64,000 nucleotides of DNA from an uncultured Acidobacteriota bacterium. Lineage in GTDB: Bacteria; Acidobacteriota; Terriglobia; Bryobacterales; Bryobacteraceae. Positions 54,946 through 63,355 of the stretch are shown here, in pieces. Below the pieces are notes generated by a model. The model was given only the letters and a program-made list of their open reading frames with translations, did not search any database and was not told the DNA's origin. The number at the start of each line of letters is the position of its first letter. Positions within the stretch are counted from its first letter, which is position 1. The stretch is from positions 30,204-94,203 of the forward strand of contig CADEFT010000032.1 in NCBI GenBank assembly GCA_902826685.1. Reading direction: 5' to 3'. A program made the position numbers and the translations under genes.

Positions 54946-55712
54946 TCGACATCAACGCCTACCTGGGCCACTTTGCCTTCCGCCAACTGCGGCACAATAC
55001 GCCCGGCGGTCTGCTGCGGCTGATGGATCGCGCCGGGATCGAACGGGCGGCGGTATCGAGCGCCTCCGCTATCACCTATCGCAACGCGCAGGCGGGCAAT
55101 GAAGAACTTGCGGCGGACACGAAAGGGCGCGGACGCCTGATCCCGTTCGCGGTGCTCAACCCGGCCTACGCCGGCTGGCGCGACGATCTGCAGATCTGCC
55201 AGGAAGAGTTCGGGATGAAAGGCCTTCGCCTGTATCCGCGCTGGCACGGCTACAAGCTCACCGATCCCGCCTCGCTCGAACTGATTCACGCGGCGGCGGG
55301 ACGTGGAATGCTCATCACGATTCCGGTGCGCGTCGAGGATCGCCGCCAGCAGAGCTGGCTGGTGGACGTGGCCGATGTGCCTCACGACGAAATCGCCGCC
55401 GTGGTGAAAGCCGCGCCGGCCGCGCGGTTTGCGATCCTGCAGGGCGTGGGATTCGCGGGTTCGGTGCTCGGCCGCCCGAACAACGGACTTCCCGGCAACT
55501 ACTCCATCGAGATCTCGCTGTTGACCGCGTTGATCGCCAATGAGATCGGGCAGTTGATCGCGGCCCTCGGCCCGGACCGCATCCTCTTTGGGACCGGAGC
55601 GCCGTTTCACTACCCGGAATCGGCGGTGCTGAAACTGGATGTGCTCGACGCACCGGCCCCCGTGAAGGATCGGATTCGCCGGGGCAACGCCGCCAGGCTG
55701 CTGGGGCTCTAG
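54942..55712 (+). CDS. Amidohydrolase-family TIM-barrel hydrolase (2)
   Basis: 256 residues related in fold to the preceding gene: MIDINAYLGHFAF at the start (the HxH is replaced by NAYLGH, a partial metal site), AVLNPAYAGW, FGMKGLRLYPRWHGYKL, and the terminal ILFGTGAPFHYPESAVLK. Loss of the first HxH histidine suggests altered or absent metal use. The TTG start overlaps the previous stop (TTGA), so the pair is coupled and may form a heteromer in which only the first subunit is fully equipped; that is inference. It ends against the convergent ridA gene. Confidence 0.8.
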   Translation: MIDINAYLGHFAFRQLRHNTPGGLLRLMDRAGIERAAVSSASAITYRNAQAGNEELAADTKGRGRLIPFAVLNPAYAGWRDDLQICQEEFGMKGLRLYPRWHGYKLTDPASLELIHAAAGRGMLITIPVRVEDRRQQSWLVDVADVPHDEIAAVVKAAPAARFAILQGVGFAGSVLGRPNNGLPGNYSIEISLLTALIANEIGQLIAALGPDRILFGTGAPFHYPESAVLKLDVLDAPAPVKDRIRRGNAARLLGL

Positions 55713-56089
55713 CCGGCCACCGCGATAGCCTCGATTTCGACGCGCACATCGCGAGGCAGCCGTGCCACTTCCACCGTCGCCCGCGCCGGTGGATTCGCCG
55801 TGAAATAGCGTCCATACACGCCGTTCATTACCGGAAACTCGGCCATATCCTTCAAATACACGGTGGTCTTCACAACGGCTTCCAGAGAACTGCCGGCCGA
55901 TTCCAGCACGGCTTTCAAATTCTCAAGTACGCGCTCGGTCTGATCGGCGATGTCGCCCTCCACCACCTGGCCGCTCACCGGATCCAGCGGAATCTGCCCG
56001 CTGAGAAAAATCAGCCCGTTCCAGGCAATGGCTTGCGAATAGGGCCCAATGGCTTTTGGAGCGGCGCCGGTCGAAATGACTTGTTTCAT
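55709..56089 (-). CDS. ridA: RidA-family enamine/imine deaminase
   Basis: 126 residues from ATG 56089. Typical RidA blocks: AAPKAIGPYSQAI, FLSGQIPLDPVSG, DQTERVLENLKAVLESAG, VVKTTVYLKDM and the end PRDVRVEIEAIAV with the catalytic Arg. It clears reactive enamines made by PLP enzymes. Upstream frame to 56119 lacks family character. It follows pyrD by 17 bases on the same strand. Confidence 0.9.
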   Translation of the reverse strand: MKQVISTGAAPKAIGPYSQAIAWNGLIFLSGQIPLDPVSGQVVEGDIADQTERVLENLKAVLESAGSSLEAVVKTTVYLKDMAEFPVMNGVYGRYFTANPPARATVEVARLPRDVRVEIEAIAVAG

Positions 56090-56106
56090 AGAGATATCAG
56101 TTTGCC

Positions 56107-57036
56107 TCAAACCGGCCATCGCAGGGAACCGGTGAGTTCCTTCACGTTCGCGACTTTCTCTTCGGCCAGGAAACGGTCAAGCTCGCGCGCGATCCGTGCC
56201 GGAGCCGATGGATCCCAGAACGTCGCCGTGCCCACCTCCACCGCCGTGGCGCCGGCAATCAGAAACTCCGCCGCGTCTTCTCCACTGGCGATGCCGCCCA
56301 ATCCCACCACGGGGATCTTCACCGCGCGCGCCGCTTCCATCACCATCCGCAAAGCGATCGGCTTGATCGCGGGACCGGATAGTCCCGCCAACCCCGCGCC
56401 GATGCGAGGGCGCCGCGTTCGCGCATCGATGGCCAGCGAAACGAACGTATTCACCAGTGAGATGGCGTCGGCTCCGGCCGCCTCCGCGGCCTTGGCCACC
56501 GGCTCAATCCGTGCCACGTTGGGCGAAAGCTTCACAATCAACGGGCGCCGCGGGTTCAGCCGTTTCACCGAACTCACCAGTTCCCCCAGCAGCGCCGGAT
56601 CGCTTGAGAAGAACATGCCGCCATGCTTGGTATTGGGGCACGAAACGTTCAGCTCATACGCCGCCAGCCCTTCGGCGTCTTCCAGCGCGCGCACCACTTC
56701 CAGGTAATCCTCGGGCGCATAGCCGAAAACATTGGCGAAGATCTTTGTTTGATACCGGGCAAGCCCCGGCAGCTTGTCTTTCACGAACGCCTGCACGCCG
56801 ATGTTCTGCAGCCCGATCGAATTCATCATGCCGCCCTCGGTCTCATACAGGCGAGGCGGTTTGTTGCCGTCGATCGGCCTGGCGGAAAGCCCCTTCACCA
56901 CAATGCCGCCAATCTCGTTCAGATCCACCAGGGACGCGAATTCCACGCCATAGGCGAACGTTCCGGAGGCGGCCAGCACAGGGTTTGAAAGAGGAATGCC
57001 GCAAAGCGAGCAGGCCAGGCGAGCGGATTTTGCCAC
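56107..57036 (-). CDS. pyrD: Dihydroorotate dehydrogenase (class 1, probably type B)
   Basis: 309 residues. FMN TIM barrel with NPVLAASGTFAYG, GIVVKGLSARP, MMNSIGLQNIGV and the catalytic cysteine in ELNVSCPNTKHGG, which marks class 1 rather than the membrane-bound class 2. The phosphate site appears in VGLGGIASGEDAAEFL. It makes orotate for PyrE. Type B enzymes need a PyrK partner, which is not in the window. GTG start; ridA follows. Confidence 0.92.
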   Translation of the reverse strand: MAKSARLACSLCGIPLSNPVLAASGTFAYGVEFASLVDLNEIGGIVVKGLSARPIDGNKPPRLYETEGGMMNSIGLQNIGVQAFVKDKLPGLARYQTKIFANVFGYAPEDYLEVVRALEDAEGLAAYELNVSCPNTKHGGMFFSSDPALLGELVSSVKRLNPRRPLIVKLSPNVARIEPVAKAAEAAGADAISLVNTFVSLAIDARTRRPRIGAGLAGLSGPAIKPIALRMVMEAARAVKIPVVGLGGIASGEDAAEFLIAGATAVEVGTATFWDPSAPARIARELDRFLAEEKVANVKELTGSLRWPV

Positions 57037-57159
57037 GTCTTCGCCAGTCTAGCAGGCCGCCTCTCAGGGGAAACATCGAGGCCCTGTTACCAAAGTCGCC
57101 TGTGGTGTAGGGTGTAAGCCCGTAGCGGCGCCGGAGCCATTTCAGGCGATCTAACGGAT

Positions 57160-58677
57160 GTGGTGCACCGCTCACTGGCGACGAAGTTCTTTCTGTTTAC
57201 CGCCGCGCTCCTGTTCTGGGTGGTGCTCACCCTTCTGCTGTTCGTTCTCAAGGAGCATGTGGAGTGGCACAAGTGGGCCGCCATTGGCGCGCTCGTGATT
57301 CTTGTCGCCGCCTTCGTCTCGCGATTCACCATCAGCCTGCTCGCGCGTCCGTTGACGCTTCTGGAGCGCGGCATCCAATCGGTAGCCGAAGGGCGCCTCG
57401 AACCCATCCAGGTAAGCCGCACCGGAGACGAGATCGAATCGCTTGGCGAGGGCTTCAACAAGATGATCGCCAAGCTCATCCTGACGCAGAACGAAGTACG
57501 CCGCCAGCAGGACGGGCTTTCCGGAATGGTCCGGCAGCGCACCGGGGAACTCGAACGGGAAATGGAGAAGACGCGGGCCGCCAGCCAGGCTCGCGGCGAA
57601 CTGGTCGCCGGTCTCTCCCACCAGTTGCGAACGGCGATGAACGGACTGCTCGGCATGATCGAACTGGCGCGGCAGAGCCCGCTAACGGCCGAGCAGCACG
57701 ATCACCTGGAATCGGCATGCAAGTCGGCGCGCGAGTTGCAGTCGACGCTCGATTCCCTTCTCGATCTCTCGGAGATCGAAGCCGGGAAGATCGCTCTGAG
57801 CCATTCGGTGTTCGACACACGCGCGCTCCTTGAGGAGACGCTGGAAGCTCACAGGACGGCCGCCGCCGCCAAGGGGATCGCCCTCACGCTCGATGTCGCG
57901 CCGGACGTGCCCGCCAGGATGAGGGCCGATACCAGGCGTCTGCGTCAGATTCTGAACCGGCTGCTGGCCAACGCCGTGAAGTTTACCGGCAAGGGCTGGG
58001 TGAAGCTGCGCGTCGGCCGTGAGCCGGCGCGAGAGGGTTTCGTGCTGGTGGCCGAAGTCATCGACACCGGCATCGGCATCGCCGCCGCCCGTCAACCCGG
58101 CCTCTTTGACGCTTCCGCTTCGGAGGCCGGCCTGGGGCTGCCTCTGTCAAAGCGGCTGGTGGAACTGCATGGCGGCGAGCTCACCGTGCAAAGCCAGATC
58201 TCGGTGGGCACCACGTTCCGCTGCACGATTCCGAGCCCGTCGATTCCCGAGGAAGTCCACTTCACCGGCCAACTGCTGGCCGCGGCCGGGGCCGTGGAGG
58301 CTCCACCGATTCTGGTGGTGGAAGACAATCTGGTCAACCAGAAAGTGGTGACCGGCATGCTGCGCAATCGCGGCTATCAAGTGGAGATCGCCAATCACGG
58401 CCGCGAAGCGCTCGAGAAACTTGAGACTCAAACATATGGACTGATCCTGATGGACATTCAGATGCCGGTGCTCGACGGTTTCGAAGCCACGCGCCTCATC
58501 CGCCTCGATCCGCGCTTTGAGAATATTCCAATCGTGGCCATGACGGCGCTCGCCATGCACGGCGACCGCGACCGATGCCTGGCCGCCGGCATGGACGGTT
58601 ATGTTTCAAAGCCGCTGAACACTTCCACCTTGTTGCGCGTGGTGGAACAGCGGCTGGTTCACTCGAATCATTCCTGA
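57160..58677 (+). CDS. Hybrid histidine kinase/receiver with altered catalytic core
   Basis: 505 residues: two membrane segments (8-30 and 38-60) with a minimal loop, HAMP (60-115), coiled linker, HisKA with H154 in GLSHQLRTAMNG, an ATPase domain, and a C-terminal receiver with D432 in LILMDIQMPVLDG. Departures from the family: the residue after the phospho-His is Gln instead of Glu, the Pro of the H-box is Ala, and the ATP lid between DTGIGI (302-307) and GLGL (324-327) is about ten residues shorter than usual. It may be a weak kinase or mainly a phosphatase/receiver switch. No separate response regulator adjoins. Confidence 0.88.
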   Translation: MVHRSLATKFFLFTAALLFWVVLTLLLFVLKEHVEWHKWAAIGALVILVAAFVSRFTISLLARPLTLLERGIQSVAEGRLEPIQVSRTGDEIESLGEGFNKMIAKLILTQNEVRRQQDGLSGMVRQRTGELEREMEKTRAASQARGELVAGLSHQLRTAMNGLLGMIELARQSPLTAEQHDHLESACKSARELQSTLDSLLDLSEIEAGKIALSHSVFDTRALLEETLEAHRTAAAAKGIALTLDVAPDVPARMRADTRRLRQILNRLLANAVKFTGKGWVKLRVGREPAREGFVLVAEVIDTGIGIAAARQPGLFDASASEAGLGLPLSKRLVELHGGELTVQSQISVGTTFRCTIPSPSIPEEVHFTGQLLAAAGAVEAPPILVVEDNLVNQKVVTGMLRNRGYQVEIANHGREALEKLETQTYGLILMDIQMPVLDGFEATRLIRLDPRFENIPIVAMTALAMHGDRDRCLAAGMDGYVSKPLNTSTLLRVVEQRLVHSNHS

Positions 58678-61370
58678 CGCAGCGCCACCATCGGATCCAC
58701 GCGGGCGGCGCGCCGCGCGGGCAGCCAGGCGGCGAGCAGCGCCACGGCTACCAGCACCGCGCCCGCGGCGGCATACGTCGTGGCATCGAACGGCGTGACG
58801 CCATACAACTGGCTGGCCAGCAGGCGGGCGGCACCGGCCGCCAACGCCAACCCGGCGGCGAGTCCCAGCGCCACCAGCGCCGACGTCTCACGCAGAATCA
58901 TCCGGATCACCTGGCCCGCGCTCGCCCCCAGCGCGGCCCGGATTCCCAGTTCCCCGCGCCGGTGCGCCACGCCATGCGACAGCACGCCGTACAGTCCGAT
59001 CGCGGCCAGCAGCATCGCGATCGCGCCCAACACGACGGCTAGCTTGGCCATAATGCGATCCTGCGCCAGGCGGCCGGAGATGTTTTCCTCGAAGCCGCGG
59101 ACGCTCAGAATATTCAGATTGGTGTCCACGCGGTCCACCGCGCGCCGCAGCGCTTCGAGCACGGGTCCCGTCTCGCCCGCCGTCCGGACCTCATAAACGA
59201 CCGACCCGCTTTCGGCCAGCGGCTGCGTGATGGGCACGAAGTATCGCGGATTCACCTCGCCCCGGATCCTGTGGGTGCGCGTGTCGCGGGCCACGCCGAC
59301 AATCTGGTGGCGCTTTCTCGAATCGCCGTATTCGGTGGTGATATGCATCCCGATGGGATTGCGGTTCTCGAAGAACAGCTTCGCGAAAGCTTCGTTGATG
59401 ACGCAGACCGGCAGGCCACCGGCGCGATCGGACTCGCCGATGTCGCGCCCTTGCAGAAGCGGTACCCGCAGCACCGAGAAGTAATCGGGTCCCACCTGAT
59501 CCCAGGCGCTTCCGCGGTCGCGGCGGCCCTTGGGCGTGTAGCCTTCCACGCTGATCTGATCACCCGAGTCGGTGCCGCTGAACAATCCGTTTTCCGAAAA
59601 CGTGGCCGCCTGCACACCGGCCGTACGCCGGATCTCGTCAAGTACGGAGCGGAAGACATCGGCGCGGCGATCCGGAGCGTAGCCGGCCGATTGCGCGTCG
59701 AGGCGCATCACCACCAGCTTGTCGCGCGCGTAGCCCAGGTCGATCCTGCTCAGATTGTGGAACGTCTGCAGCAGCATACCCGCGCCCACCAGCAGCGGCA
59801 GGGAAAGGCCGATCTGGCCGGCCACCAGCAGACGGCTCCAGCGCATCTGCCCGGCCGAGGCGGTGCTGGCGCGGCCTTGATCCTTCAACGCGTTGTTGAC
59901 GTCGCTCCGCGTAACGCGGAGAGCGGGCAGCAGGCCGAACAGGATGCCCGCCGCCGTCGAGAGCAGGAAGCTGAAGGCAAGCACGCGCCAGTTGAGATCG
60001 AACTTCATCGCGAAGGTGGATTCGGCGTCGGTCACCAGCCGCACCAGCGCCGCATGCAGGAAATACGCCACACCCAGTCCCGCCACGCCGCCAAGCGCCG
60101 CCAGGACGAAGCTTTCGGTGAGCAACTGCCGCACCAGGCGTCCACGGCTGGCGCCAAGAGCGAGCCGCAGCGCGATCTCTTTGCTTCGTGCCGCGCCGCG
60201 CGCCAGCAGCAGATTGGCCAGGTTCGCGCAGGCGATAACCAGCACCACGCCCACCACGGCCAGCAGAACGTAAAGCGGATCGGCGAATCTTGTCCGCACG
60301 ATCGATGCCCCCGACCCACCCGGCGTCAGCTTGATCCGCTGATCCAGGAACTTGCGTTTCGCTTCCGGCGAGAGCGAGGCTCCGTAATAGGCTTCCAGGC
60401 CGTTCCTGAAAACGATATTCGCTTGGATCGTGCCTTGTTCCAGGCTCACGCCCGGGCGCAGCCGCCCGAATACGTGCAACCACATCACTTTGTCGGTGCC
60501 GGAATCATGCAGCCAGTCGCGGCCCGGCAACAGCGCGGCCTGCATGGCGAGCGGCGCCCAGAAGTCCGGCCGTTGCCCAGCCGTTTCGCCCAGAAATCCC
60601 GCCGCCGCCACGCCGAGCACCGTCAGCGCCGTCTTGCGGATGGTCACCGCCGTTCCCACCACATCGGCGCGCCCTCCAAACCGGCGCTGCCAATAGTCGT
60701 GGCTGATGACGATGTAGGGCGCGGCGCCCGCCGCGTCGTGTTCGGCCCCGAACAGGCGCCCGGCGTGCGGCCCGACACGCAGCGTATCGAAATAGCTGCC
60801 CGAAACCAGCCGCCCCCGTGCCTCCTCCGGTTCGCCATTTTGGATTCGCAATTGCCAGCGGTCCAGAGCGCTTTGCGACGCGCCCAGGCCCGTGAACGCA
60901 TCGGACTGATTCCTCAGTTGCTCGAACTCGGCATAGGTCAGCAGCGAGCGCTCGCCATCCTGCATCCCCACCGAGACGCCCGACGACGCCGGATTGGTCA
61001 GCATCACCAGTTGCTCCGGCTCGGGGACCGGCAGCGTGGTCATCAGAACCCCGCTCAACAGGCTGAACGCGGCGGTGTTGGCGCCGATTCCAAGCGCCAG
61101 CGAGAGAACCGCCACCAGCGTAAACAGCGGTGCCGCGGCCAGGTTCCGCAGCGCATAGCCGATATCCTGCTTCATGATGTGCAAGTGCTCCTTCGGGGCA
61201 ATGGTCAACGCATCCACGCCGGCGCCGATCCAGAGCCGCGCCGGTCCCGCGGCGCTTCCGGCGCGCCGCGCTTCGCCCAGTTGTTCGGTGAACGCAGACA
61301 GCATCTCCTCGCCGTATTCGTGGCGGAACGCGGCCGGATAGCACCGTAACAGGGCCCGATACAACGTCAT
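58668..61370 (-). CDS. ADOP-type ABC permease (duplicated FtsX)
   Basis: 900 residues: a short N-terminal ADOP-specific region (MTLYRALLRCYPAAFRHEYG), first membrane segment after YALRNLAAAPLFTLVAVLSL, a periplasmic domain, central membrane trio with RSKEIALRLALGASRGRLVR, a second periplasmic domain and a last FtsX block (HRRGELGIRAALGASAGQV) ending RVDPMVALRQE. No ATPase gene adjoins, the 'orphan' feature of the family. A PadR regulator gene lies 4 bases upstream. It shares architecture, and the FtsX motif, with the permease at 38.8-41.3 kb. It converges with the hybrid kinase with a 10-base overlap. Confidence 0.93.
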   Translation of the reverse strand: MTLYRALLRCYPAAFRHEYGEEMLSAFTEQLGEARRAGSAAGPARLWIGAGVDALTIAPKEHLHIMKQDIGYALRNLAAAPLFTLVAVLSLALGIGANTAAFSLLSGVLMTTLPVPEPEQLVMLTNPASSGVSVGMQDGERSLLTYAEFEQLRNQSDAFTGLGASQSALDRWQLRIQNGEPEEARGRLVSGSYFDTLRVGPHAGRLFGAEHDAAGAAPYIVISHDYWQRRFGGRADVVGTAVTIRKTALTVLGVAAAGFLGETAGQRPDFWAPLAMQAALLPGRDWLHDSGTDKVMWLHVFGRLRPGVSLEQGTIQANIVFRNGLEAYYGASLSPEAKRKFLDQRIKLTPGGSGASIVRTRFADPLYVLLAVVGVVLVIACANLANLLLARGAARSKEIALRLALGASRGRLVRQLLTESFVLAALGGVAGLGVAYFLHAALVRLVTDAESTFAMKFDLNWRVLAFSFLLSTAAGILFGLLPALRVTRSDVNNALKDQGRASTASAGQMRWSRLLVAGQIGLSLPLLVGAGMLLQTFHNLSRIDLGYARDKLVVMRLDAQSAGYAPDRRADVFRSVLDEIRRTAGVQAATFSENGLFSGTDSGDQISVEGYTPKGRRDRGSAWDQVGPDYFSVLRVPLLQGRDIGESDRAGGLPVCVINEAFAKLFFENRNPIGMHITTEYGDSRKRHQIVGVARDTRTHRIRGEVNPRYFVPITQPLAESGSVVYEVRTAGETGPVLEALRRAVDRVDTNLNILSVRGFEENISGRLAQDRIMAKLAVVLGAIAMLLAAIGLYGVLSHGVAHRRGELGIRAALGASAGQVIRMILRETSALVALGLAAGLALAAGAARLLASQLYGVTPFDATTYAAAGAVLVAVALLAAWLPARRAARVDPMVALRQE

Positions 61371-61373
61371 CGC

Positions 61374-61730
61374 TTAAGCCTTCCCGGTACTCAGGCCGGT
61401 CAGCCGCGCCTGCGCCAACAGGCTTCGCAGCCTTTCCACTTCGGCCGCCGCCACGCGACGCCCGAACCGCGTCAGCCGGTAATAGCGCCGCCGTTCATCC
61501 GAATTGGTGGGGTCGGGACTTTCCGCCAGCTCTTCGATCAACCCTTGTTCGAGCAGCCGCCGGATCGAGCTGTAAAGCGTCCCCGCGCTCAGTTGCGTCT
61601 TTCCGCCCGTGCGCGCCGCCGTATCCTGCATGATCGAGTAGCCGTGCCGGTCCCTGTCGGCCAGCGCCAGCAGAATGTGGAACACGGCCGGCGGCAGCGG
61701 CAGGAAGGTTTCCGGTTCGGGGAAGGTCAT
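61374..61730 (-). CDS. PadR-family transcriptional repressor
   Basis: 118 residues from ATG 61730; a GTG 12 bases earlier is less likely because it overlaps the -10 element. Winged helix: VFHILLALADRDRHGYSIMQ, LSAGTLYSSIRRLLEQGLIE, RRYYRLTRFGRRVAAAE, then a C-terminal dimerisation helix. PadR proteins repress transporter or phenolic-acid genes and are the standard partner of ADOP permeases. A perfect operator-like palindrome lies on its own promoter. Confidence 0.92.
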   Translation of the reverse strand: MTFPEPETFLPLPPAVFHILLALADRDRHGYSIMQDTAARTGGKTQLSAGTLYSSIRRLLEQGLIEELAESPDPTNSDERRRYYRLTRFGRRVAAAEVERLRSLLAQARLTGLSTGKA

Positions 61731-61740
61731 ATCGCCTTCC

Positions 61741-61769
61741 ACTATACTTGAATCGGATATAGTTGTCTA
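61741..61769 (-). promoter_or_regulatory. padR-ADOP promoter with palindromic operator
   Basis: On the minus strand TAGACA (-35, 61764-61769) and TATAGT (-10, 61741-61746) are 17 bases apart, near-ideal spacing. ACTATA-N11-TATAGT (61741-61763) is a perfect inverted repeat whose one arm is the -10 element and whose other arm abuts the -35, ideally placed for PadR autorepression. Confidence 0.65.
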
Positions 61770-62177
61770 CGGTAGAGCCGAGGTTACCACGCGGATCACG
61801 AAATAGCTGGCCCGCGTGCTGCCCGTGTTGCGCAGTCCGTGCATGTCGTTGGAAGCGAAAAAGAACATCGAGCCGCTTCCCGCCGTCCGCGTCTCGCCGT
61901 TGATTGTGACCTCCATCGTGCCTTCCTTGACGATCACGATCTCCTCGTCGGCATGCTTGTGCGGGGCGTGCGGCGCCTTGCCGGGGTCGAGCGTGGTGAC
62001 GTGGCTCTCAAAGCGGTTCATGGTGGCCGTGGGCCGGTCGACGATGGCGCGGCGCTCTCCGTTGGCGGTGGGCACCGCCTTCAGTTGAGTCCAGTCGAAC
62101 ACGGCCGAGCGCAGCCGTTGCTTTCCATCCTGGGCGAACGAGGCCGCGCAAAGTAGGGCGAGAAGGTGTGGTTTCAC
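61767..62177 (-). CDS. Secreted cupin-domain protein
   Basis: 136 residues with a signal peptide (KPHLLALLCAASFAQ). The cupin barrel shows motif 1 in HAPHKHADEEIVIVKEG (His, His, Glu metal ligands) and motif 2 near GSMFFFASNDMHGL. Metal binding is therefore likely, but the activity (dioxygenase, isomerase or binding) is unknown. The GTG start has a purine-rich GAGAGG stretch before it. Its stop lies inside the padR promoter, so padR is probably transcribed separately. Confidence 0.83.
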   Translation of the reverse strand: MKPHLLALLCAASFAQDGKQRLRSAVFDWTQLKAVPTANGERRAIVDRPTATMNRFESHVTTLDPGKAPHAPHKHADEEIVIVKEGTMEVTINGETRTAGSGSMFFFASNDMHGLRNTGSTRASYFVIRVVTSALP

Positions 62178-62192
62178 CTCTCTATTGTGTGC

Positions 62193-63317
62193 CTAGACCT
62201 TGCGGCCTTTCCATGCGCTCTTGCGGCCGGACATGCTGGCCAGCAGGGCTTTGATGGCGGCGAGCTGATACAGGTAGATGGCGGGAAGGCTCAGAATCGC
62301 CTGGAACGGATTGCCATACCATCCGGAAAACAGCAGCGGCACCAGCACCGCCAGCACTCCGATCATCCAATACTGCCGGTCCACGGCGAGCCAGATCGCA
62401 AGCGGCGCCACGCTCGTCAGCAGTAGCGACGCCGCCATCGTCTGCCATCGCGACTTGCTTGCTTGCGAGATTCTCCGCAGCCCCTCAGCGTCGAGTGAGC
62501 GCGCGTGGCCCAACCGCTCGGCGCGCACGATCTGCAGCTTCATGCGATGGCGCTTTACCTTCGCCGCTAGCGCCACGTCTTCGACCACGCTGTTCATCAC
62601 CGTGTTGTGGCCGCCGATGAATTCGTAGGGCTGGCGCAGGAACAGCATGCACTGGCCGTTGGCCAGCGTTTCCGGATCGAGGAAATTCTGCACATTGGCC
62701 GCGTTGACGGCCGTGAAAGAGAGGCCGAAGGCGTAAGGCATTACTATCTTTTCAAACAAAGAAACGCAATGCTGTTTCAGGAATGGACTGACCAGAATGA
62801 ACTCGTTGTCGCTTGAGTATTTCACCAGCGAAGGCACGAACCGGGCGTCGAACCAGGTGTCGGCGTCGGCAAACAGGATGTAGGTCGTGTCGGCCAGTTT
62901 CGACCCGGCCAGGCACGCGTTCGATTTTCCCAACTGGCCCTTCAGCAGCTTGGGCGCGGCGATCACTTCGGCTCCGGCCGCTCTGGCGCGTTCGGCCGTG
63001 CGGTCTTCCGATTGATCGTCCACCACCACCACGCGATAGCCCGCCAGGCTCTTGACGCAGCGTTCGATCGACCGTTCCTCGTTGCGGGCGGGGACGATGG
63101 CCGTGACGCTTTCCACGCTTGCGCCATCGACGGCCTCCACCTCGGGCAGCGACAGGTAGTTACGGCGCGCCTTCACCAGGAACGCCACCAGCGCGACGGC
63201 AACGGCAATGGAAGCGATCACGCTCGCCGGCGGCAGCCAGGGATAGGCCGTGTCCACCGTCTTTACTTCAAACTCCAGATCTTTCCAGATTTGAAAAAGG
63301 GCTAGAACAAAGTTCAC
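62193..63317 (-). CDS. GT2-family membrane glycosyltransferase
   Basis: 374 residues: an N-terminal membrane segment (about 30-48), a GT-A catalytic domain with VTAIVPARNEERSIERCVKS, VVVVDDQSEDRT, the DADTWFD metal motif, GQCMLF, VVEDVALA and the acceptor-site QASKSRW, then two or three C-terminal membrane segments. The layout resembles the CrtQ/HpnI-type processive lipid glycosyltransferases. Next to a squalene-cyclase-like gene it might act on a triterpenoid lipid, but that is inference. The GTG start lies 5 bases after the palindrome at 63323-63350. Confidence 0.85.
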   Translation of the reverse strand: MNFVLALFQIWKDLEFEVKTVDTAYPWLPPASVIASIAVAVALVAFLVKARRNYLSLPEVEAVDGASVESVTAIVPARNEERSIERCVKSLAGYRVVVVDDQSEDRTAERARAAGAEVIAAPKLLKGQLGKSNACLAGSKLADTTYILFADADTWFDARFVPSLVKYSSDNEFILVSPFLKQHCVSLFEKIVMPYAFGLSFTAVNAANVQNFLDPETLANGQCMLFLRQPYEFIGGHNTVMNSVVEDVALAAKVKRHRMKLQIVRAERLGHARSLDAEGLRRISQASKSRWQTMAASLLLTSVAPLAIWLAVDRQYWMIGVLAVLVPLLFSGWYGNPFQAILSLPAIYLYQLAAIKALLASMSGRKSAWKGRKV

Positions 63318-63322
63318 CGTAG

Positions 63323-63350
63323 TTTAATTGGAAACGAACTTCCAATTAAA
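63323..63350. repeat. Perfect 11-bp-arm palindrome in an AT-rich spacer
   Basis: TTTAATTGGAA-N6-TTCCAATTAAA is a perfect inverted repeat and the only AT-rich stretch nearby. It fills the gap between the squalene-cyclase-like stop and the glycosyltransferase start. There is no T-tract beyond the symmetric arms, so it looks more like an operator over a promoter than an intrinsic terminator. Confidence 0.65.
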
Positions 63351-63355
63351 GCACG

